A stretch of 5,805 nt of DNA from the NCBI GenBank assembly GCA_964602455.1, contig CAZRRG010000114.1:1-5805 (forward strand). The letters are read 5' to 3'. Position numbers and translations under genes: made by a program. Source of the stretch: JBBDIP01 sp964602455 (GTDB taxonomy: Bacteria > Bacillota > Sulfobacillia > Fermentithermobacillales > Fermentithermobacillaceae). Positions 1-4,817 of the stretch are shown piece by piece; within the stretch, counting starts at the first letter, position 1, and every line of letters starts with the position of its first letter. The notes under the pieces were generated by a model. It was not told the DNA's origin, did not search any database, and saw only the letters and a list, made by a program, of their open reading frames with translations.

Positions 1-552
1 TCCATAACCGTGGATGGCCAAAGCGTCCATGCCAAGCACACCGAGATCAACAAGCTGCGGAGCCGGATAGGGTTCGTGTTCCAGCAGTTCAACCTTTACC
101 CGCACCTCACGGCAGTCGAGAACATCACCCTGGCTCCCATCCACGTGCTCAAGGTGGACAAGGAAACGGCAGTGGCAAAGGCCAGAGAGCTCCTGGCGCT
201 ATTCGGGTTGGGTGACAAGGAGAACAGCTATCCGGGACAGCTGTCTGGAGGGCAGCAACAGCGTGTGGCTATCGCCAGAGCTATGGCGATGGATCCCACG
301 GTGATCCTGTTTGACGAGCCTACGTCAGCGCTGGACCCCGAGATGATCAAAGAAGTGCTGGACGCGATGAAAATGCTGGCCTCTCGCGGCATGACCATGG
401 TCGTAGTTACCCACGAAATGGGGTTTGCGCGCGAGGTGGCAGACAAGATCGCGTTCATGGACAAGGGCAAAGTGATATGCTCTCTGCCTCCGAATGAGTT
501 CTTTTCGGCGACGATCCCCCGTGTGGCGGATTTCCTCTCCAAGATTGTGTAG
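1..552 (+). CDS. Polar amino acid ABC transporter ATP-binding protein, 3' part (GlnQ/ArtP-like)
   Basis: This is the cytoplasmic ATPase subunit of an ABC importer; family knowledge places it with polar-amino-acid uptake systems (glutamine, arginine, histidine or cystine), driving uptake by ATP hydrolysis with a permease and binding protein. The frame is open from base 1, so the gene begins upstream and the Walker A P-loop is outside the window. In the visible 183 residues the order is the Q-loop (FQQFNLYPHLT, near residues 27-37), the signature LSGGQQQR (81-88), Walker B plus D-loop (ILFDEPTSALDPE, 102-114) and the H-loop VVTHEMGFA (about 135-143, His138). HEMGFAREVAD is typical of the GlnQ/ArtP/HisP group. 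The C-terminus ends normally for the family (FLSKIV, TAG at 550-552). The internal GTG at base 10 is not the real start. Class is secure; the substrate cannot be read from this subunit. Partner genes must lie upstream, as none follow. Confidence 0.95.
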   Translation, partial: SITVDGQSVHAKHTEINKLRSRIGFVFQQFNLYPHLTAVENITLAPIHVLKVDKETAVAKARELLALFGLGDKENSYPGQLSGGQQQRVAIARAMAMDPTVILFDEPTSALDPEMIKEVLDAMKMLASRGMTMVVVTHEMGFAREVADKIAFMDKGKVICSLPPNEFFSATIPRVADFLSKIV

Positions 553-609
553 CGCCGATCGCGAGGAATGGTACTGACAAAGGGCGAATGCCACTGGCAC
601 AGGAAGACT

Positions 610-617
610 GAGGGGGT
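610..617 (+). promoter_or_regulatory. Ribosome binding site deciding the reductase start
   Basis: GAGGGGGT lies about 8 nt before the ATG at 625. The alternative in-frame ATG at 568 has a GAGG directly touching it, which is too close to work as a Shine-Dalgarno. The 19 extra residues it would add do not resemble the start of an aldo/keto reductase. This supports 625 as the start. Confidence 0.65.
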
Positions 618-624
618 CGCCACG

Positions 625-1494
625 ATGGCTGAGTCCGGGAAGTCCATAGAGCGCAGATCGTTAGGGAAGACGGGCGAACGTGTCTCCATACTGGGATTCG
701 GCGGGTTCACGCTGTCGGGTCTAACCCAGGAGGATGCTAATCACCTGGTGGACAAGGTCATAGCGCGGGGAGTGAACTACTTCGATGTCGCCCCTTCATA
801 CGGGAACGCCGAACAGCGGTTGGGTCCCGCGCTGAAGGGAAAGCGGGAGGGAGTGTTCCTTGCCTGCAAGACCCTCCAGAGGACAGCCGAGGGAGCCAAG
901 AAGGAGTTCCAGGCGTCGCTGGACCGGTTGTACACAGATCACTTCGACCTATATCAGCTGCACTCCGTCAACACGGATGAGGATATCGCGAAACTGACGG
1001 CCCCCGGCGGCGCCCTGGAGTACATCCGGCGGGCGAAGGAGAAGGGGATGTGCCGCTTCATCGGCTTCAGCTCCCACTCCGAAGAGGCTGCCCTCAAGTT
1101 GCTTGACCTCTATCCGTTTGACACCGTGTTGTTCCCTGTCAATTGGGTCGCGCTGCTTAACGGCGGATTCGGTAAGGCGCTCCTCAAGAAAGCCGAGGAA
1201 AAAGGCGCGGCACGCCTCGCGATCAAGGCGATGGCTCAGGCGGCGTGGGCCGCGGGCGAAGAGAAGAAGTTCCCCAACTGCTGGTACCACCCTGTGGAGG
1301 ACCCTGCGCTTGCCAGGCTCGCGCTCCGCTTCACGCTTTCTCAGCCAGTAACCGCGGCTATCCCTCCGGCCGATCACAGGTTCTACGACCTTGCGCTGGA
1401 CGTAGCGTCTGACTTCAGTCCAGTTACGGCAGAAGAGGTCGATATGCTGGCCGGCAAGGCGGCGAGTATCGCGCCGCTGTTTCCGCGGCCGTGA
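625..1494 (+). CDS. Aldo/keto reductase family oxidoreductase
   Basis: This is a 289-residue cytoplasmic NAD(P)H-dependent oxidoreductase of the aldo/keto reductase (TIM-barrel) superfamily, which reduces aldehydes and ketones. It opens with the typical strand RRSLGKTGERVSILGFGG (residues 10-27). The catalytic tetrad is complete: Asp54 and Tyr59 in FDVAPSYG, Lys82 in LACKT and His113 in LYQLHSV. A cofactor-side segment FIGFSSHS follows at 145-152, and TLSQPVTAAIPP (237-248) matches the late nucleotide-binding strand. Length is near the usual 280-330. It lacks the cysteine-rich C-terminal ferredoxin-like segment of the longer iron-sulfur aldo/keto reductases. The start at 625 is chosen for its ribosome binding site. 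It follows the ABC ATPase by 72 nt on the same strand, so the two may be cotranscribed. The physiological substrate is not predictable from sequence. Confidence 0.93.
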   Translation: MAESGKSIERRSLGKTGERVSILGFGGFTLSGLTQEDANHLVDKVIARGVNYFDVAPSYGNAEQRLGPALKGKREGVFLACKTLQRTAEGAKKEFQASLDRLYTDHFDLYQLHSVNTDEDIAKLTAPGGALEYIRRAKEKGMCRFIGFSSHSEEAALKLLDLYPFDTVLFPVNWVALLNGGFGKALLKKAEEKGAARLAIKAMAQAAWAAGEEKKFPNCWYHPVEDPALARLALRFTLSQPVTAAIPPADHRFYDLALDVASDFSPVTAEEVDMLAGKAASIAPLFPRP

Positions 1495-1527
1495 TAGCAG
1501 GAGGTCCGGACTCGGCTACGCTGGCAC

Positions 1528-1556
1528 GGCCTCGTTGCAGTACACGAGGTCATTTT
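1528..1556 (+). terminator. Weak terminator-like hairpin after the reductase
   Basis: GGCCTCGT (1528-1535) can pair with ACGAGGTC (1544-1551), an 8-bp stem with one G-U pair and an 8-nt loop, followed by ATTTTCC. It sits 33 nt after the reductase stop, where a terminator would be expected. The T-run is short and the stem modest, so this is tentative. Confidence 0.35.
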
Positions 1557-1565
1557 CCACCTTTT

Positions 1566-1594
1566 CTGACGGTAGCAACCTCGGCTCCTATTCT
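1566..1594 (+). promoter_or_regulatory. Candidate sigma-70-type promoter for the membrane operon
   Basis: CTGACG (1566-1571) matches the -35 consensus at 4 of 6 positions and TATTCT (1589-1594) matches the -10 consensus at 4 of 6, with a 17-nt spacer. It would leave a leader of roughly 215 nt before the TTG start. Such matches arise by chance, so this is only the best candidate seen in the gap. Confidence 0.2.
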
Positions 1595-1768
1595 GAAGAA
1601 CGCTTAGGATTCCTACTCATCATCTGCGTCGCAATAGAAGCCACATTCCCGACATACACAATTATGCCCTCTAGCAGCAGGAATTAGCGCGTGAAGTAGC
1701 GAAGACCCTACGCGCGTCCTTCGGCATGCATCGGTTTTCGTTCCATGCTTCTGTCCCCAGGCTGTACT

Positions 1769-1785
1769 CCAACCAAACGGGTTGG
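1769..1785. repeat. Compact inverted repeat before the operon start
   Basis: CCAACC (1769-1774) and GGTTGG (1780-1785) are perfect inverted arms around the 5-nt loop AAACG. The structure ends 14 nt before the AAGGAGGTG ribosome binding site. It could be a leader hairpin or an operator half-site pair. There is no T-run, so it is not an intrinsic terminator. It may also be chance. Confidence 0.35.
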
Positions 1786-1799
1786 AGGTCAAGAGACTC

Positions 1800-1808
1800 A
1801 AGGAGGTG
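1800..1808 (+). promoter_or_regulatory. Strong ribosome binding site for the TTG start at 1818
   Basis: AAGGAGGTG is close to a full anti-16S complement and lies 9 nt before the in-frame TTG at 1818-1820. This placement is close to ideal. Using it removes 12 residues that an upstream TTG at 1782 would add; that codon has no comparable site in front of it. Confidence 0.7.
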
Positions 1809-1817
1809 CAAAGCGTT

Positions 1818-2591
1818 TTGTTAGTAGAGGGCCGAATTGCCGGGCTGGTGGCGGCCATAGTGGTGATTGGCACCATGCTTTACGGCATCAACCGGGCCAA
1901 GACCAAGCTGCCCTACGTAAGGAAGATCGCTGGTCTTGAAGCGATCACCGAAGCCGTGGGCCGCGCGACAGAGATGGGCAAAGCAGTCTTTTGCACACCG
2001 GGTTGGGCTGACGTTACCACTGGAAGCGCAGGCGCGACTTTTGCCGCGCTCGACATCATTGGTCACGTCGCGAGAATGACGGCGAAGTACGATACCAGGC
2101 TCATCGTCGCCATCTCATATCCCAACGTCTACCCTCTGGCCGAGCAGATGGTACAGCAGGCTTACCTTATGGAAGGTAAGAGGGAGAACTACGATCCCGA
2201 CATGGTCCGCTTCACGTCTCCGGAGCAGTACGCCTACGCCGCTGCCGTCCTCGGTATGATCCAGAGGGAAAAGGTAGCGACTTGTGTGTTTGTGGGCGCG
2301 TTCGCATCGGAAGCCGTCGACTTCGCTGAAGCTGCTGTAGCCGTGGACGCAATCGGAATTGCCGGCAGCACTAGCACCAACCAGCTACCGTACTTCACAG
2401 CTGCTTGCGACTACACCTTGATCGGTGAAGAACTCCTTGCAGCGGGCGCCTACGTCTCTAAAGACGCTGCGCGGCTTGGCAGCGTCCAAGGGCAGGACTA
2501 CGCCAAGATGATCGCATTCGCTCTGGTGCTTCTCGGATCCATCTTTGCGACTGCGAACAGCACCATCATCGCCGACCTGCTCACTAAGTAG
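1818..2591 (+). CDS. DUF6754-like membrane-anchored protein, operon gene 1
   Basis: This 257-residue protein resembles, from memory, the uncharacterised DUF6754 family; no biochemical role is known to me. It has a hydrophobic N-terminal segment (about residues 7-25), a globular alpha/beta domain (about 35-228) and a second hydrophobic segment (about 231-253). The domain shows alternating strands and helices: a strand ending FCTPG (58-62), LIVAISYPNVYP (95-106), CVFVGAF (156-162), AIGIAGSTST (178-187) and YTLIGEE (199-205). The overall look is Rossmann-like, but no P-loop or known catalytic triad is visible. Basic residues right after the first membrane segment (NRAKTK) suggest the domain faces the cytoplasm. 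The TTG start at 1818 is chosen because AAGGAGGTG sits 9 nt upstream; a longer form from TTG 1782 is possible but less likely. It opens a tight four-gene operon with three other membrane proteins. Coding status is near certain; family assignment is moderate. Confidence 0.9.
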   Translation: MLVEGRIAGLVAAIVVIGTMLYGINRAKTKLPYVRKIAGLEAITEAVGRATEMGKAVFCTPGWADVTTGSAGATFAALDIIGHVARMTAKYDTRLIVAISYPNVYPLAEQMVQQAYLMEGKRENYDPDMVRFTSPEQYAYAAAVLGMIQREKVATCVFVGAFASEAVDFAEAAVAVDAIGIAGSTSTNQLPYFTAACDYTLIGEELLAAGAYVSKDAARLGSVQGQDYAKMIAFALVLLGSIFATANSTIIADLLTK

Positions 2592-2612
2592 ACGGAAGGG
2601 AGTGAGAGATAG

Positions 2613-3236
2613 ATGAAGCGCGAAATACCGATCTTCCTTGCGGGCGTCATGGGACTTATACAGATCCTGGATTACTTCTTCAAGATAGACACGGTTCATA
2701 ACGCGGCAGTAGAGATGCAGAACTGGGTCATCATCGTATCGGCCTTTGCTCTCGCCCTCGCCGCCATCAACCTGTCAATCAACCACACCCGCAAGATCGC
2801 GTCCAAGAAGCCGGGCGCGATTGACAGTGCTCTCCTGCTGATCACCATGGTATTCACGGCCGTGGCCGGCATCTTCTTCTCGACCGAGTCGGCCGGCTTC
2901 AAGTTCGTGTTCAACGCGATCATCGACCCCGCGGCCTCCGCCTTCTACGCGATGGCCGCTTTCCACGTGGCATCCGCTGCGTACCGTGCGTTCCGCGCTC
3001 ATAACGCATACGCGGCTGCCCTTCTCATCACCGGCGTCATGTTCATGCTCGCGAAGGCTCCTATCGGAGAGTACTGGTTCCCGTGGATGCCGCCGATCAC
3101 CAACTGGATCATGTCCGTTGTCAATCTGGCCGGTATGCGTGGGATCATGATCGGTTCAGCCGTCGGTATGGTCTGCGTTTCCGCGCGCATCTTGCTAGGA
3201 ATCGACAGGTCCCACCTCGGCCTGGGACAGGACTAG
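2613..3236 (+). CDS. Polytopic membrane protein of unknown function, operon gene 2
   Basis: This 207-residue integral membrane protein has six or seven predicted membrane segments (about residues 5-24, 36-54, 70-90, 98-122, 132-148, perhaps 162-172, and 176-196) and no soluble domain. Basic loops such as NHTRKIASKK (57-66) and YRAFRAH (124-130) probably face the cytoplasm. The last segment begins with GMRGI (174-178) and the protein ends with ILLGIDRSHLG. I have the impression that these stretches recur in uncharacterised proteins beside DUF6754 genes, but this is memory, not a search. An AAGGGAG site about 10 nt before the ATG supports the start. It lies 21 nt after gene 1 and 13 nt before gene 3. 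No transporter or enzyme signature is recognised. Role in a complex with its neighbours is inferred from spacing only. Confidence 0.9.
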   Translation: MKREIPIFLAGVMGLIQILDYFFKIDTVHNAAVEMQNWVIIVSAFALALAAINLSINHTRKIASKKPGAIDSALLLITMVFTAVAGIFFSTESAGFKFVFNAIIDPAASAFYAMAAFHVASAAYRAFRAHNAYAAALLITGVMFMLAKAPIGEYWFPWMPPITNWIMSVVNLAGMRGIMIGSAVGMVCVSARILLGIDRSHLGLGQD

Positions 3237-3249
3237 GGGGTGAAACTGA

Positions 3250-4077
3250 ATGGACCTAATCCGTAGACTAGGCGAAGTCGATAAGCGATGGCTGTACGTG
3301 CTCCTGATCGTGGTCGTACTCGCTCCTATGGTCCGTCCGCTCGGACTCCCTCTCAAGGTGAGCGACCGAACCAGGGAAGCGTTCGAGATCATCGACAAAC
3401 TACAGCCTGGCGATACCGTTGTCTTCGACTTCGGATACTACGTTGACGGCGCGCCCGACGTTGAACCTATCGCCGTGGCGCTTTTTGACCACCTGTTCGC
3501 CAAGGGCGTTCGCATTGTCTGCACCTCGTACAAGAACCACGGACCCATGATCATCGACAAGCTGACGGCTCCTCACGTTGCCAAGGGCAAGGTGTACGGG
3601 ACGGACTTCGTCAGCATGGGCTTCCTGGCCGGTGGCGAGACTGCTCTGGCCGCCTGGGCCCAGGATATCAAGAAGGCGTTCCCCAAGGACTGGAAGGGTA
3701 ACGATACCTCAACGCTGCCCATCCTCCAGGGAATCAACAGCGTTGCCGATTTCGACATGTTCGTGTTCTTCACTGACGACAGCGCCGAAGTATGGGTGAG
3801 GCAGATCTCCCAGTACAAGATCCCGCTCATCGCAGCGCAGCTGACGGTTACTGCGCCGCAGGCTGAGCCGTACCTTCAGAGCGGACAGCTCACCGGAATC
3901 CTCGTCGGACTCCGCGGAGCGGCTGAGTACGAGATCTTGACTGGACTGCCGGGCAGCGCCGCTGCAGGCATGGACGCTCAGAGTATGGCGCACCTCCTGC
4001 TGATCGGCTTCATTCTGCTGGGCAACGCAGCCTACTTCATTAGGCGCTCCCAAGGCGGGAAGGGGGCAGCTCAATGA
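3250..4077 (+). CDS. Twice-anchored alpha/beta domain membrane protein of unknown function, operon gene 3
   Basis: This 275-residue protein has a membrane segment at each end (about residues 14-32 and 246-264) and an alpha/beta domain of roughly 210 residues between them. Candidate strands are TVVFDFGY (56-63), RIVCTSY (88-94), MFVFFTDD (170-177), PLIAAQLTV (192-200) and GILVGL (216-221). I do not recognise the family. The layout closely follows gene 1, and the segment RIVCTSYKNHGP shares 6 of 12 residues with LIVAISYPNVYP of gene 1. Basic residues before the first segment (RR, DKR) and after the last (RRSQGGK) suggest both ends are cytoplasmic and the domain is outside, although basic residues also follow segment 1, so topology is uncertain. 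AGGGGGTGA, 6 nt before the ATG, supports the start. Its stop overlaps the start of gene 4 by 4 nt (ATGA), implying translational coupling. Confidence 0.9.
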   Translation: MDLIRRLGEVDKRWLYVLLIVVVLAPMVRPLGLPLKVSDRTREAFEIIDKLQPGDTVVFDFGYYVDGAPDVEPIAVALFDHLFAKGVRIVCTSYKNHGPMIIDKLTAPHVAKGKVYGTDFVSMGFLAGGETALAAWAQDIKKAFPKDWKGNDTSTLPILQGINSVADFDMFVFFTDDSAEVWVRQISQYKIPLIAAQLTVTAPQAEPYLQSGQLTGILVGLRGAAEYEILTGLPGSAAAGMDAQSMAHLLLIGFILLGNAAYFIRRSQGGKGAAQ

Positions 4078-4676
4078 GCACCAGTGTTGTGACTTGGGTA
4101 GCAGCTCTTGTGACAATCGGCGCGTTCTCCTACTTGTTCAAGGAGAATGGGCTGTACCGGGCCATTGAACACATCTACGTCGGAGCGGCCGCGGGTTACA
4201 CCATCACGATCGGCTACCAGAACCTTGTCACTAAGGCGTGGCAGCCGATGGTCGAGAATGGTCACTACACAGTCATCATCCCGGTGCTGTTGGGCCTCAT
4301 GCTGTTCGGGCCCTACTTCGGGAGCAGCTTGAACTGGACCAGGCGTTACCCGCTCTCGTTCATCATCGGCGTTGGCGCCGGAATCACCATCCGCAGCGCC
4401 ATCATCGAGCAGTTCACTAAGCAGCTGGCGTCTACCGCGCTCCCGCTCAACTCGATAAAGAATATCGTTATCGTGGTGGGTGTGCTGGGAACCCTCAGCT
4501 ACTTCTTCTTCACCCTGAAGCCCTCGCCGGTCCTGACCGGAGCCTCGAACTTCGGTAAGTGGGTCATCATGATCACCTTTGGCGCCGCCTTCGGTAACGC
4601 CATTATGGGTCGTGTCTCGCTTATCATCGGTCGAGTGCAGTTCATGTTCGGAGAGTGGATACACCTCATCAAGTAA
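4074..4676 (+). CDS. Polytopic membrane protein of unknown function, operon gene 4
   Basis: This 200-residue protein has about six membrane segments (roughly residues 5-22, 32-50, 66-84, 93-112, 128-147, 161-180) and short loops. Notable features are EHIYVGAAAGY (32-42), IIGVGAGITIRS (97-108), YFFFTL (143-148) and FGAAFGNAIMGRVSLIIGRVQF (169-190, a small-residue-rich stretch with Arg180 and Arg187). Charged residues Arg107, Glu112 and Arg180 lie in or at the edge of predicted membrane segments, which can mark a functional core. I do not recognise a named family; it resembles, from memory, conserved hypothetical proteins near DUF6754 genes. GGGAAGGGGG shortly before the ATG supports the start, and the ATGA overlap ties it to gene 3. 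It ends the operon, with a strong terminator downstream. Confidence 0.9.
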   Translation: MSTSVVTWVAALVTIGAFSYLFKENGLYRAIEHIYVGAAAGYTITIGYQNLVTKAWQPMVENGHYTVIIPVLLGLMLFGPYFGSSLNWTRRYPLSFIIGVGAGITIRSAIIEQFTKQLASTALPLNSIKNIVIVVGVLGTLSYFFFTLKPSPVLTGASNFGKWVIMITFGAAFGNAIMGRVSLIIGRVQFMFGEWIHLIK

Positions 4677-4687
4677 CAGCCTCTGGA

Positions 4688-4706
4688 CGAAGCGCTGAGC
4701 GCTTCG
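4688..4706 (+). repeat. Perfect hairpin just after the operon
   Basis: CGAAGCGC (4688-4695) and GCGCTTCG (4699-4706) form a perfect 8-bp stem with the 3-nt loop TGA, 12 nt after the stop of gene 4. No T-run follows, so it is not a terminator by itself. It may stabilise the mRNA 3' end or aid termination at the hairpin further on. Confidence 0.45.
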
Positions 4707-4735
4707 CCTGAGTGCTTGGTGAGTGTTGAGGATGA

Positions 4736-4773
4736 AAGAGCCGGTGCCTTCGGGCGCCGGCTCTTCCTGTTTT
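4736..4773 (+). terminator. Intrinsic terminator with UUCG tetraloop
   Basis: Bases 4736-4748 pair with 4753-4765 in a 13-bp GC-rich stem closed by a C(UUCG)G tetraloop, which is known to be unusually stable, followed by CCTGTTTT. One pair (T4745 with G4756) is G-U on the plus strand but becomes an A-C mismatch on the minus strand. The minus-strand transcript would also have a poorer T-tail (TCTTTCATC). The element therefore favours the plus-strand operon, although it may also help end the convergent ATPase gene. Confidence 0.88.
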
Positions 4774-4817
4774 CTCAAAGTTACTGGTCCGCTAGGCGGT
4801 CGACATCTTGCTGAGCC

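Larger units (their letters stand above)
1495..1817. other. Non-coding gap of about 320 nt with leader-like features
   Basis: No convincing gene was found here on either strand; stop codons break all plausible frames and no good ribosome binding site precedes a short open frame. It separates the reductase from the four-gene membrane operon, so the operon promoter most likely lies here. Visible structures are a terminator-like hairpin (1528-1556), a weak sigma-70-like promoter candidate (1566-1594), a loose inverted repeat GCGCGT/ACGCGC (1687-1692 with 1710-1715, 17-nt loop) and a compact inverted repeat (1769-1785) just before the ribosome binding site. No tRNA or riboswitch fold was recognised. 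Confidence 0.6.

Noticed and set aside
568..624. Longer reductase start at ATG 568
   Set aside because: The GAGG before it touches the start codon, and the extra 19 residues are unlike the family; ATG 625 has a well-spaced site.
228..710. Minus-strand open frame across the ABC ATPase and reductase start
   Set aside because: It is antisense to conserved ABC motifs, and its product shows no recognisable domain.
949..1377. Minus-strand open frame inside the reductase gene
   Set aside because: It is a shadow of the aldo/keto reductase, which has all four catalytic residues in the plus frame; the shadow product is rich in Arg and Glu without domain features.
1660..1665. AATTAT as a -10 box
   Set aside because: There is no -35-like sequence at suitable spacing upstream.
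1687..1715. GCGCGT/ACGCGC inverted repeat as a terminator
   Set aside because: The loop is 17 nt and no T-run follows, so it is kept only as a note on the gap.
1613..1876. Small minus-strand open frame in the gap before the operon
   Set aside because: It runs into the coding region of operon gene 1, has no good ribosome binding site and encodes nothing recognisable.
4071..4778. 235-residue open frame on the minus strand opposite operon gene 4
   Set aside because: Its product is a low-complexity run of charged residues, as expected opposite a hydrophobic protein in GC-rich DNA. It spans the operon terminator and overlaps a well-supported gene.
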